A DNA stretch of 64,000 nt from Symbiodinium natans (GCA_905221605.1 CAJNDS010002679.1:60001-124000), one strand, 5' to 3'; positions 32,590 to 42,622 are shown, numbered from the stretch's first letter. Program-made: numbers and translations. Notes: generated by a model not told the origin, from the letters alone.

Positions 32590-34664
32590 CCCGCCTCCAG
32601 TTCGAAGACCACAAAGGACTTCATCGCCGGGGGACGCCACGCGGCAGCCGTGGCCACAGACACCATGCTCGCCTAACGAGGCGTCTCGGCCTACGAGGCC
32701 CCTGCCCCGAACCTCCGAAGCACCGTTATCTCCACAACCTCTCGCCCAAAGCCGTTCTGCCCCAAATTCCCTCCACTTGGAGGTTCATGGTACTTATTAT
32801 TAACCAATCAAAACTGTACTTATGACCCACTTATAAGTACAGACATAATTGGTTAATAAGTACCATGAACCTCCCTCCACTGCAGAATCAGGCCGGGGAC
32901 TGGCTGAGAGTCATCGGGCGTAGGCGCCGCAGCGATGCCGAGCCCGATTTCGGTGCCATGCTCAATCCTTGCGTGGACACGGCACCACTGCATCTTGCAC
33001 CCTCTTACTGTTGGTTAGTAGGGGAATGAGGGAACGAGGTACCCTATATCCCCCTATATATGTTCTAAGGGATTATGTAGGGCCCTCAACAGTGAGCCCT
33101 TCCATGTGGAACTCTCGTGGTTAAAGTCGGAAGAGCAATTACTCGGTCAGAGTTTCGCGGGCCAAAACTCCGGCCTCAAGTATGAAGTCCTGAAAACTCG
33201 CCCTGCGGGTTAGAAGCCCAAAACACAAAACAGAAGAGGCTGAAGCCTTTCCGGCACACCCTAGCCCCAGTCGCGCCCTCTTTCTTGTATAAGCGTCCGC
33301 TGCTCGGCGTCCGCGCCCACGTAGCTCCCGCCAACCAGGAGCCCGTTGCGGGAGAGACAGCGCCTCGGAAACTTCAGAGTTTGGACTTTGGGGTTCAGTC
33401 GGAGGGCTCTCAGTGTTTGAGATTGAAGGGCCTTTTTGGGGCTTAGAGGGATCAGAGAGCTGGGTTTCAAAGGCTTGGGGTTGCGGGGTTGAGGCGTCTA
33501 CGGTTAAAGAGTCTACCAGTAAGGTTCAGAGCTTGGGTTTCGGGGGGGTTGAGTGTTGAAAGATGTGGAGGTCTTCTTCTTGCCGCTTACAGAGGGGCGG
33601 TTTATGGTTTCGAGCTGTGGGGTCACCGGATACTGCCAAGCAAAGCATACGGGCCAGGATTCAGGGTGTTTGGGCTGTTCCACGCACAAACTGGCCCGAG
33701 CATCGCATGGGGTTGAAAAAAAGGAAAGTGCCCCCCAAACGAAGGCAGGGACAAGAACGGGGTACCAATCATTGCTGCTGAAGCACACGAACATAGCCTT
33801 GGCACCATGCAGAGAGCTATGCCACTTACTGGCACACTGCATAGGACATGCAAATTCCTAAATGCAGCCTCGGGAGATGCAGTTGCTCATCACTTTGCGC
33901 GGAATGCCCTCTGGGAACCCTACGAGAACCCTATGAAAACCTTGAGGGAACCCTAAACAACGCCAAGGGAACACCAAGGGAACCCTAGTGGAGCCCAACC
34001 CTAAGGGGACCCTAAGGGAACCCTAAACCCTAAACTCTAAACCCTAAACCCTAAATCCTAAACCCTAAACCCTAAACCCTAAGCCCTGGCTCTGGAGACT
34101 CGGCCGCGCAACTGGGTGGCTACGCCCATCCGCCAGGGGCAGCATGCGGCAGGAGATCGTGAAGTGCTTTCGCGACACCCTGTGCATGTCTGGTGGGAGT
34201 AGCGGGCGTGGTTGGATGACTCACAAACGCCAGGCTTCAGTACATGCTCTAGCCAGCACTGAGTTGGGCATCGTTAATCTACCCAGCATCCCAAAGCAGG
34301 ACAGCGCACAGTTCAAATTACGACCTGGACTCTGCAGCATCGGCCCGAATAAGATCCGCTTTGCTTTGCTTTGCGGCTTTGCTCGGCTCAGACCCTGCCT
34401 GGTCTGCAACTCTTTCCTTAGGCAGTGTAAAGCATGAAGAGTGAAATCGGTACTCGGCCTCGGCCTGGTCAAAGGCTCCACCTCACCGACCATCTGCACA
34501 CCCTCAACCCTAGAGTCAAAGCTAGACTGCCTAGATCTCAAGCCCGGTGCCCTTTGCAAACCGTCTGCCCAGGGCACTCGGGGACCAGCGCGTCCCAGAA
34601 GGTCGGGGGCTGCACGCCGCGCCCCACCGTCAGCTCTCTGCCCTGGGCCACAAGCGCGCGGTGC
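32590..34664 (-). CDS. FHA-domain protein (partial exon set)
   Basis: The FHA fold binds phosphothreonine peptides. Four exons in order: 34562-34664 ALVAQGRELTVGRGVQPPTF then WDALVPECPGQT (the GR of the first FHA loop); about 34113-34179 VSRKHFTISCRMLPLADGRS (the SR.H motif); 33301-33363 CLSRNGLLVGGSYVGADAEQ (the N-G turn of the 'S.NG...NG' motif); about 32590-32618 SFVVFELEAG (last strand). The G-R, S-R-x-H and N-G residues that define the family are all present and in order. Another exon between the last two is expected but not located, and whatever domain the FHA module is fused to is unknown. Telomere-like and MITE sequences fill the introns. Confidence 0.7.
32776..32876. mobile_element. 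MITE-like foldback, GGAGGTTCATGG family, best copy
   Basis: Left arm GGAGGTTCATGGTACTTATT, right arm its inverted copy, extending about 30 bp with TTAACCAAT on both sides. About 101 bp in all, no coding capacity. In an intron of the FHA-domain gene. Confidence 0.9.
33004..33096. mobile_element. MITE-like foldback, CTTACTGTTGG family, decayed copy
   Basis: Left arm CTTACTGTTGGTTAGTAGGG is identical over 20 bp to the element at 22535. The right arm is degraded and ends CCCTCAACAGTGAG. Confidence 0.65.
33918..34087. repeat. AACCCT-type array grading from GGGAACCCT to CCCTAAA
   Basis: Starts with spaced GGGAACCCTA units and becomes regular CCCTAAA to the right. Intronic in the FHA gene model. 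Confidence 0.8.
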
Positions 34665-35444
34665 CTGGGCCGCGAAACTTTGGCGCTTGGGACGATTGAG
34701 GGCTGGGAGGTGGGAGGGGGAACTTTGAGGTCTGGGCGCGTGACGGTGAAGTAGCAAGAGTTGGTTGCTGGGCTTCATTCGGGCTTTTGGGTGCTTTTGG
34801 GCGCTTTTGGACCGCCTAGCTGAACTGTGCGTCCGCATTGCAGGGATTTGGCTGCGAATCCGTGGCGTGTTAATGGAAGGAGGGTTGGGAGCTCTCTCCT
34901 CTTTCCGAAGCTCCGCTCATTCATGTCCTCCCTTCGATGACCTCCGACATCTGGTGGTGGCGGCACACCATTAAGGACTATATAGGGTTCGCGCGTTCTC
35001 AGATATCAAGGCCTGAACGGCTCAGCAGAGAACAGACCATGCTCAGGGCCGAGCTCCACATTCTGGGACACCGATAGGGCCTACTTGACTGATTTGGATG
35101 TTTTGGGTAAAGCGCACCGAAGTCTGTTGCTCGCTGAATTTGGAACGAGAACGGTTTGTGCGTTCAAAGAAGGGGTGGTCGACGTGCTGTTGCATGAGTG
35201 TTGCATGGCATGCGGGTGTTGCAAATGAATCAAAAATCACAAGCAGATCAGAACTCGTCGAGAAGCAATTAGGTTCGCTGCATGATGCCGTCATTTTGGT
35301 CATTCCAAGTTGTGAATCTGGAGTCAGGAAGAGAGGCATGAACGCGTAGGTTACGCGGCTCAACTGAAAGCTGAATTAGCCTACCACCAAAATTGCACTG
35401 CTCATTTTCATGACAACCCCCTGCCTCGGTAAGGGGTCCAATAC

Positions 35445-35540
35445 CTGTAAACGTTGTACTGCTTGAACATTGGCATGAAGGCGGGCAAATCTTTTGTGGG
35501 CTGCAAGGAACCGGTACCACAACAGCCTACCGACGACCCC
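35445..35540 (-). CDS. Possible exon, unknown
   Basis: After a TTGCAG acceptor the minus strand reads PTKDLPAFMPMFKQYNVYRY. Coding-like, followed by GC-rich sequence. Another frame nearby (35575-35630, LRYAEGVALSALPEVRTSQ) could be the preceding exon. Family not recognised. Confidence 0.28.
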
Positions 35541-35652
35541 CATGGTGTATGCAATGACCTTCCTGGGCAACCACTGAGACGTTCGCACTTCCGGCAGCGC
35601 GCTCAAGGCAACCCCCTCGGCATACCTCAACGCTTGAGGGTTGGGAGTTGGG

Positions 35653-35742
35653 ATGTTCCCGCTTCTACTAACAGTCCTTGATCGGGATTCGAATAGGGGG
35701 TACTCTGATCCCTATTAAGGACTGTTGGTTTAAGGAGGAGCA
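35653..35742. mobile_element. MITE-like foldback, GGATGTTCCC family
   Basis: Left arm TGTTCCCGCTTCTACTAACA then GTCCTTGATCGGGA; right arm inverted TGCTCCTCCTTAAACCAACA then GTCCTTAATAGGGA. Same core as the element at 28583. Confidence 0.85.
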
Positions 35743-35857
35743 TGCAAGGTTGAGGGCTCAAGGGAGTTTTGGGTGCTTCCGACAGCCCGTTTGCTGGGCA
35801 GGCAGCTCTCCAAGCCCGACAATCTGCAAGCACCCTCTGTCCAACAAAGCAAAAAAA

Positions 35858-36020
35858 ATCCCCTATTTAAACCCCCCCCCCCCCCCTACCCCCCTGAAAT
35901 GTTAAAACCCCTCTTTTTTGAACCCGCTATGCTATAATAATGTAACTATACTGGGGGTATTTGATATTAGGGGGTAAGGGGTGGGGGGGGGGTTTCATTA
36001 TGAGCAGGAGGGGATTATAC
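35858..36020. mobile_element. MITE-like foldback, TAATCCCCTC family, longer copy
   Basis: Begins AATCCCCTATTTAA, runs through a long C-run, and ends GGAGGGGATTATA after a G-run and a GATATTAGGGGG block. Overall plan matches 16625-16753, but sequence is more diverged. Confidence 0.65.
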
Positions 36021-36092
36021 TCAGGTTCCAGAGACAGCCCAAGAGGCACACACTTCAGCTGGCAAGCTGGCAGCGCAGCGCCCTGATGTCAT

Positions 36093-36182
36093 TAGGGTTT
36101 AGGGTTTAGGGTTTAGGGCTTAGGATTTAGGGTTTCGGGTTTAGGCTTTAGGGTTTTTTGCCACCCGCCAAGCAGGTTTAGG
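36093..36182. repeat. TTTAGGG array with GCCACCCGC motif
   Basis: TTTAGGG/TTTCGGG copies followed by TTTTTTGCCACCCGCCAAGC at 36155-36176 and another TTTAGGG. Confidence 0.85.
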
Positions 36183-37604
36183 GGAGGTGTAGACAGGGGG
36201 GCATACAGATGGGCACTGCTGTGCAACATGCATGCTCTGGCTGAGTGGCCGGGTGGTGCGAGAACTTCTGGGGGTTCGGGGGACAAAGGCTTCAAGGGGG
36301 CCGAACCCTCAGAGGCACCGCCCTCGTGCAAGCAAGGAACAGCGTCGGCAATCAGCGTGGCCGGCAAAGATGGTGCCACCGATCTGAACGCATTACTTGT
36401 AGGTCCAGAGTCTTACTTGTAGGTCCAGAGTCTAGGGCTCAGGCTTTCAGGATCTACCTTCAGGGAGCTTCGGGGTGGTTTTGAGCACTTTTGGGCAGTT
36501 TTGAGCTCTTAGACTTGCAGCAGGTGGCAGATGCAGGCGAGGCTTCAAGGCAAGAAGTCGGAAGCCATATGCATCTACACCCTCATAAAGCTGGGAGAAT
36601 CAGGACCAGCTCCTCTACAGGGCATCATCAGGAGACCGTTGAATCCGGTACAGACACTGCCAAAGCTCAATCACAACATAAACTGTAGTCCGCTTAAAAT
36701 GAAGTTCTCTCTTGAGATGAAACCCTGCATCAAGCCCGTGCCTGCTCCAACGTGCATAATATACAAAACAACACGCTGCAAAGTTGCGACAACGACTCCA
36801 TCTCAAGCTGCCATAGGAACCGATGGGCTTTACCAGCAGTTGCTAGAAAGGGCTGTTCTTGGACTTGCTCGCAGATGGGAGTCGTCGAAGTGGCATTGCT
36901 GAGATGCACTTCGGGCTATCTCGTGCCTAGATCCCGCACGGGTTGACACGCAAAGCTTCAGGGGGCGTCTCCCACCCTAGGCCACGCACCATTACGGATT
37001 GCGAGGCCCTAGACATAAAGCTCCAAGTTTTCGCAAGTATCTGACCACTAAGTGTTGCCTACCTGATGTTCCATGATGTGCAACATCCAGTGAAATACGC
37101 CACGGCCCCGAGGCATCAAGAAACTGTGGGCTCGCAGAGGTCAATCATAGAAATGAGCTGAAATGAGCACTGTCCATTTCATGAGCTGAAGCTGAAGACG
37201 AATACAAATCACTCCTTCGCAAGAGGAATTGGTGCCTGACCTGGAGCCATTCACGCAAAGCGCCGCGCGCTACCCCACATCAGTTTGCTCGGTCCATCCG
37301 TGATCCTTGCTCACGTCTCAGCATCCGGCATATTAGTCAGTCTAACTCTCTGAAACACATGCCGAAAACGAAGCCGAAGAACATGGAGTCACGTGAGATT
37401 TCAGAACCGTCAGGTGAAACCAATGATCGAAACACTGCCTTGCATGCTACGGCAGGTTCCCGCTTTTGCCGATACAAGTGGGCTGCAAGCGGCACATCCC
37501 CTTCCCCGGCAGCTCCGGCCCACGCGCACGCTGATGGCAAATGCCGAAATCTGTGCCAACGAGGCCAGCTGTTCGCGGGTCTAGGCAAACCTTGCCAAAG
37601 AACA
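36183..37604. other. Intergenic, no gene supported
   Basis: Downstream of the histidine phosphatase. A 21-bp tandem duplication (ACTTGTAGGTCCAGAGTCT) lies at 36395-36433. Open frames on both strands lack recognisable blocks. 37337-37604 could hold a continuation of the phosphatase gene in another frame, but I see no conserved sequence. Confidence 0.4.
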
Positions 37605-39269
37605 TCATCGGCTGAGCCTCCTTCCCAGGAGACGGCTGCCCTCAAGGCTCAGTTGTGGAACCGGTGTTTCCATGACGGTGGCATTGAGCTGCTTCTCGCT
37701 GTCCTGCCTCGTCCAGCCCTGAGATGGGCACTTGAAGAACTCCATGGAGACCTGTGTAGCAGAGTCGCTAAGCTCAGCAGGGCCAGTACTTTGGAAGGCT
37801 TGAGGCGGCAGCTCCGTCGGCAGCTGCCCGAGCAGAAGCTGGAGCTGGGCCCAGGAGAAGCTGCCAGCCTTCAGCCTCGCGAGCACATCCTGATGCTTCG
37901 CTGATGCCGTCGTGCATGCACTCGGGGTGGCAAACTGCACGCCAAGCGCCTGAACATCCCATGTGTGAAGCTGTGCTTCTTCAACATGGCGATTTGCTGA
38001 CTTCTTCGGGCTATTCCTCTCGGGCCATTTCTCCGCAGGTTCATGGCTCTGCGAATTGACCTCCGTCAGGTCAACAGGGTGGGCATTGTTGGTGGCCTCG
38101 GCCACGATCTGCTGAATCGAGAAGCGACGAAGGCCCGCCATCAGTCCAGCACAGAAAGGGATGGATGCCACACTCAAGGCCGAAGTGCTAGGGAGTACTT
38201 TGAGGCAGGTCTGCACCATAATGCCGTGACTGACGAGAATCATGCTTTTGCCTGAACGTCGGCCACGACTGAGGTACGTCAGAAACCTTTTGGCATAACG
38301 ATGATGGGCGTCTTTCAACTTTTCGCCCCAGGTGGGTGGGCGCCCCATGACCTTCTCCCAATGCACTCGCTCAACCGGGAGCTTCGAAAAGCCGAGGAGA
38401 AGCTCAGGGCTCCAGTCCTGCAGTGCAGCATGAAGCTCCCGCCGGGATCGCCAGGCTCGGCCGGTCTGGATTGGACCCAAATCCCCAAAGACCGGTGGGC
38501 CGAAGACTTCCCCAAGCTCGTAGTCCAAGAGCACCATGACATCCAACGCATCGGCCAAGGCAATGGCAGTTTGCACACAGCGTAAGTACGGCGACGAGAC
38601 GATAACGTCGAAATCAGCAAAACCGCGGAGCTTATGGGCCGCCTGCTGTGCCTCCAAGACCGCATGGTCGCTGATTGGACAATCGAAAGGGTACCGCTTG
38701 AAATCCTCCGTGCCATGCCAGGCGGAGCCGAAGACCGAGTCCTGCCTCTCACCATGTCGGAGGACTGCCACAGCAGGATGGTGGCCAAGGTCAGGGTTTG
38801 CGGAATGCCCCCGCCCTCCTTGCGCGCTGGCAGTCTGCCGTGGTTCCTTGAGTTTGGTCGGGAAGAGAATCTCGGGCATCTCCTCTCTAGCTCTGTTGAA
38901 AGCACTCGGCGACCAAGCCGACTGTGCTGGTGGCCACTCCGCCGTACCATCAGAAGCAGAAGAAGCGACCTCAAGACTGGATCCGCCTTCTTCTATCTGT
39001 GGAAGTACCTCCGAGGACTTGGTGTAGAAGCTGTATCGCCTCTTTACCTCATCCCCGCTGTGCACCCTGAAAGGCTTGCCGACGCCAATGGCAATCTCCT
39101 CGTCCCTGGGAGCTCTTTGAGACGCCACAGGATACCCGAGGGATTGGCCGTTGGTGAGGGACATGGGCACCTCAAACGCCATATGGCCAGAGAGAAAATG
39201 GATGCGCAAGAGGTTTCCGAAAGGCCTCCTGATGACTCGTGTCTCTTTCAAGCTCCAGTACGTTCGCAT
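37605..39269 (-). CDS. Histidine phosphatase superfamily protein (phosphoglycerate-mutase-like), 554 aa
   Basis: Single uninterrupted frame from ATG (39267-39269) to stop. The catalytic core is complete by eye: LRHGERQ with the phosphorylated His at about residue 172 and the RHG arginine at 171; SSPYLRCVQTA (second Arg about 230); YELGEVFGPP (acid at 251-254); ILVSHG with the second catalytic His at about 348. These are the signature motifs of the RHG family, which includes phosphoglycerate mutases, Sts-1/UBASH3-like phosphatases and broad-specificity phosphatases. The long insert between the first Arg and the VSHG motif, with the ELGEVFGP acid block, resembles UBASH3/Sts-type members more than glycolytic mutase. 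The N-terminal 165 and C-terminal 170 residues are unmatched, the latter Gln/Leu-rich. It is the only recognised gene here without introns in its core. Substrate is unknown. Confidence 0.82.
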   Translation of the reverse strand: MRTYWSLKETRVIRRPFGNLLRIHFLSGHMAFEVPMSLTNGQSLGYPVASQRAPRDEEIAIGVGKPFRVHSGDEVKRRYSFYTKSSEVLPQIEEGGSSLEVASSASDGTAEWPPAQSAWSPSAFNRAREEMPEILFPTKLKEPRQTASAQGGRGHSANPDLGHHPAVAVLRHGERQDSVFGSAWHGTEDFKRYPFDCPISDHAVLEAQQAAHKLRGFADFDVIVSSPYLRCVQTAIALADALDVMVLLDYELGEVFGPPVFGDLGPIQTGRAWRSRRELHAALQDWSPELLLGFSKLPVERVHWEKVMGRPPTWGEKLKDAHHRYAKRFLTYLSRGRRSGKSMILVSHGIMVQTCLKVLPSTSALSVASIPFCAGLMAGLRRFSIQQIVAEATNNAHPVDLTEVNSQSHEPAEKWPERNSPKKSANRHVEEAQLHTWDVQALGVQFATPSACTTASAKHQDVLARLKAGSFSWAQLQLLLGQLPTELPPQAFQSTGPAELSDSATQVSMEFFKCPSQGWTRQDSEKQLNATVMETPVPQLSLEGSRLLGRRLSR

Positions 39270-39548
39270 GGTTCTAAGACTTCAAACACATTCTAGCAAG
39301 TGCGCAGATTTGGGGCCCCACTTTTTTCGGAAACGTCTGCTAGGCCATGCACGCTTGTAGCTTGAGCAGGGTTTAAGCACCAGTGTCTAGTATGACGTAC
39401 CAAGAAGGGGAACAATTGGTCCAACTTGTTTCTGGAGCGTGTGACGGCGCGAACGCAATGCTGTTCTACCGATGACGTTTGGGACCTTCAAAGCGGTCTT
39501 CTCATTGTGTTCTGCTCCAGGCTTCTGTATCATTAATTAATAGTGCTA

Positions 39549-39600
39549 CCCTAAACCCTAAACCCTAAAGCCTAAATCCTAAACCCTAAACCCTAAACCC
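39549..39600. repeat. CCCTAAA array
   Basis: Seven CCCTAAA-type units, upstream of the phosphatase ORF. Confidence 0.9.
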
Positions 39601-39746
39601 TTCTTGTTCTCACCAATGCCCATGAACCCTTAAGCGAAGGGCAGCATCATAATACAGCCTGGGCCCCCCGCGGCACGGGCACGACGTAGGACGCCCCCGA
39701 AGCGCCCCGGAGACTGGCCAACGGCACATCTTCCAGCTGGCCTTAT

Positions 39747-39867
39747 TTGGAGGTTCATGGGCAGGTAGACGTAGGGTGATAATTTGTGATAATGATGGTA
39801 ACTACACTTATAACCCTATTCCGGGTACTTATAACCTGACTTATGAACTATACCCATGAACCTCCAA
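39747..39867. mobile_element. MITE-like foldback, GGAGGTTCATGG family
   Basis: Starts TTGGAGGTTCATGGGCA and ends TACCCATGAACCTCCAA, with termini inverted over 14 bp and an AT-rich middle (TGATAATGATGG, ACTTATAACC). About 121 bp. Confidence 0.9.
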
Positions 39868-39944
39868 GTAGGAGTGGGGGAGTGCCAGGGCGAGTTGAAG
39901 GCGTAGGGCAGCTTAGGGTCTGCGGGCAGGTTGGCATTCAGGGC

Positions 39945-40028
39945 TGAGGGTTTAGGATTTCGGGTTAGGGTTTAGGGTTTAGGGCTTGGGGTTTAGGGTT
40001 TAGGGTTTAGGTTTAGGGTTCAGGGTTT
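39945..40028. repeat. TTTAGGG array
   Basis: About ten units, several with changes. Confidence 0.9.
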
Positions 40029-40540
40029 CGACTCTCACACTAGCGCACGCGCAGGCAAGGCTCCAGATGTCATCTTGTCGTGCCACAACGCATTGGAAGC
40101 GGCTTCAGCATGGTGCACTGCCACCGCCCACAACGTCAACCCCACAAATTAGTAATAAAGCGTGGCGCGGCGACAGGAGCAAGCGATGGTGCCAAGCCCG
40201 TATTCGGGCTGGACAACGGGCCCTCCAGCTCCCACATCAAAGCAGACTAGATATCAGTATACACCCATCAGACATTGGTAAAGTGGGTCCGGGGGCGTAG
40301 TCTGAGGTCGGCCGTCCCTCGAAGCAGGATGGCTAACAGTATACACCGAACAAAACCCCAAAGCGTCCCAACCCAGTCAGGAGGGTACACACGGTACGAC
40401 CTGACGGGCTTCTCGCCAGCGACCTGCCGGGTCCCCCGCGCAGCCCGCAGCTGTCGCCCGCCGGAGGGCTTCTGGCTCCGGAGCTGCCTCGCCTGCCGGC
40501 TTCGGCGTGTTCGCATTGCTCGACGGCCCCGGGCTCACTC

Positions 40541-40748
40541 AGTTTAGGGTTTAGGGTTTAGGGTTTGGGGTTTAAGGTTTAGGGTTTAGGGTTTAGGGTT
40601 TAAGGTTTAGGGTTTAGGGTTTAGGGTTTAGGGTTTAGGGCTTAGGGTTTAGGGTTTAGGGTTTAGAGTTTAGAGTTTAGGGTTTAGGGTTTAGGGTTTA
40701 GGGTTTAGGGTTTAAGGGTTTAGGGTTTAGGGTTTAGGGTTTAGGGTT
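40541..40748. repeat. TTTAGGG array, about 29 units
   Basis: Long array with scattered TTTAAGG, TTTAGAG and GCTTAGG variants. The 40029-40540 stretch before it shows no supported gene. Confidence 0.95.
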
Positions 40749-40844
40749 CAGCACTCCGGATCGAGCAGTTTTTATGGTAAAGCTTTATTTACGGCTCTGA
40801 TATAACACCCACCCAGAGAATCCCATAACTTTGAAGCAAAAAAA

Positions 40845-41022
40845 CTGCCAAATTCGGAAAACAAAGCGGCCAAATTGAGAAAGCACAAAGCGGCCAAAGT
40901 TGGAAAGTTAAGCGGCCAAACTCGGAAAATAAAGTGGCCAAACTCGGAAAATAAAGCGGCCAGATTCGGAAAACAAAGCGGCCCAAACTCGGAAAACAAA
41001 GCGGCCAAATTCGGAAATTCAA
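40845..41022. repeat. Minisatellite, about 22-bp unit
   Basis: Seven or eight copies of AAAGCGGCCAAACTCGGAAA with small changes. Minus-strand frames over it give a repeating (N/S)LAALFSEFG peptide of about 78 codons, which I read as a by-product. Confidence 0.85.
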
Positions 41023-41046
41023 TTAAGGTCTAAATATGGTAGAGAG

Positions 41047-41227
41047 GGTTTAGGTTTAGGGTTTAGGGTTTCGGGTTTAGGGTTTAGGGTTTAGGATTTA
41101 GGGTTTAGGTTTAGGGTTTAGGGTTTAGGGTTTAGGGTTTAGGGTTTAGGGCTTTTTTTTTGCCACCCGCTTAGCTGGTTTAGGGTTTAGGGTTTAGGGT
41201 TTAGGGTTTAGGGTTTAGGGTTTAGCT
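41047..41227. repeat. TTTAGGG arrays flanking GCCACCCGCTTAGCTG
   Basis: About fourteen units, then T8-GCCACCCGCTTAGCTGG at 41153-41178, then about seven more units. The best-preserved example of the embedded motif. Confidence 0.92.
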
Positions 41228-41807
41228 CCTCTTCCGGGAGTCTGGGTGGCCCGCCGTCGTTGTATCTCACCACCGCAGTGCCATTCGGATTGTGGCCCAC
41301 AATCCAGCCTCATGGAGAGGGAAGGACACAGTAGGACTTGCCGCCGAATGGCTTTTGCAGGCTGACAGTTCGTTCTTGGTTCTCCTTGCGACGTCCGGGG
41401 ACTTAAGGATTGTGGTCGAAGGCTCCCACGTCCCGTGCACTCTTTGAGACCACCGCTCTCCGTCGCGCAGGGACGTATTTTCGTGGTTCCCGGTGGCTCT
41501 TGGATGGTTCGCTTCGTCCATGGTACGCATGCTCCTCCTGAAGTCCAGAACCATCGTCGGTTTTGGTCGTGCTCGTGGAGTGCTCTTGAAGCTGTCTTAC
41601 GCTGTTTGCGAGGCCACCCCGGCATAGTTTGACACTTGCAGGTTCCGCACAACCCAGAACCCTGAAGGCGCTTCACATGCATGGTACCAGAGAATGTTCC
41701 CGGCCTTGGAACCACTGTGGACCTCCACGCCATCGTGCCTGACAGCACCGCAATCACCGAGATTCTCGGACCCAGGCGCTGATACGATGACAACAGCATC
41801 GAAGCCA
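41222..41807 (-). CDS. Candidate exons of an unknown protein
   Basis: Two minus-strand blocks with strong coding character. 41597-41807, after an AG|T acceptor: FDAVVIVSAPGSENLGDCGA, VRHDGVEVHSGSKAGNILWY, HACEAPSGFWVVRNLQVSNY, then a TAA (or a GT donor after RNLQ). 41222-41311, after an AG|GC acceptor: WIVGHNPNGTAVVRYNDGGP then PRLPEEEL, running into the telomere-like array. Gly/Trp/Asn-rich, beta-type composition. No family recognised. The gap between (41312-41596) has no clear frame and may be intron. Confidence 0.42.
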
Positions 41808-42550
41808 CTGCCAAAATACGTTTCAAAGCAAGAACAGAGGCTTCGTCAGAGCCAGACTTGTTTGCGAGAGCGTCTGCATGCTGCAGTTGGAACCTTCTGA
41901 TTTAAATAAGAGGGGTTCGTTGTTCTTCAAACCTTTGGGGGTTTCGAAAAGAACGCTTGAAACAGACATCCATGATAATTAAAGGTTTTCTGGAAACGCA
42001 CAAGAAGCCGACGCCTCGACGGCGGCGCCCAATGCAAACGTCGGCCTCGAGCAGACGCATGGCACCACTCAGGACCGGAATTTTGCACGCTGGGGCTTGT
42101 GAATCGGGCGCGCTAGCTCCTGCAATGGAAGTCCAGAACCCAAGGTAAAGAAGCAACGTCGGTGGACAACAAGCATCGCTGTGGTCGAGGCCTTCTAAGC
42201 ACCACATGGATGCAGGTCCCCCACCAAAAACAACACGCACCCTTTTGATGTAGACAGCTTGGTTTATGGAACTTTCCGAAATCAAACTTTGAGGGTGGCC
42301 CTTTCTTTTACTAGACTTATAAAAAGGGGCCCTTTGCTTGACAACTCCCAAGTAGCAAGGGCTCGGCACACGGGAGAGGTGCCCCAGCCACCTGACTCGG
42401 ACGCAGCTAAAACAAGGCTGGTCAACTGGGAAGAGCTTAGAATTCAGAGATGTGCACGAGTTTTGGCTTAAGAGTAGGCTTAGTAGCTGTGGGCTCAGTT
42501 TAACATTCTCTCCGGATGTTCGCCAGATGTTGGGCCACAGAATCTAAAAT

Positions 42551-42622
42551 AGGGGACCCCTAAAATCGACCCCCAAATAGTAGGATTCCCTTTTAGGGAC
42601 CCCAATAAGGTACCCCTAATAT
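42551..42622. repeat. Dispersed GGTACC-rich repeat, copy
   Basis: Reads GGGGACCCCTAAAATCGACC, CAAATAGTAGGATTCCCTTT and AATAAGGTACCCCTAA; same block order as 1188-1252. Confidence 0.65.

Noticed and set aside
37359-37904. 181-codon plus-strand frame
   Set aside because: Antisense of the end of the histidine phosphatase; other plus-strand frames at 38301-39296 are likewise shadows.
40772-41022. Repeat peptide LAALFSEFG on the minus strand
   Set aside because: Encoded by a 22-bp minisatellite; period not a multiple of three, so the frame is not maintained and no start/stop context supports a gene.
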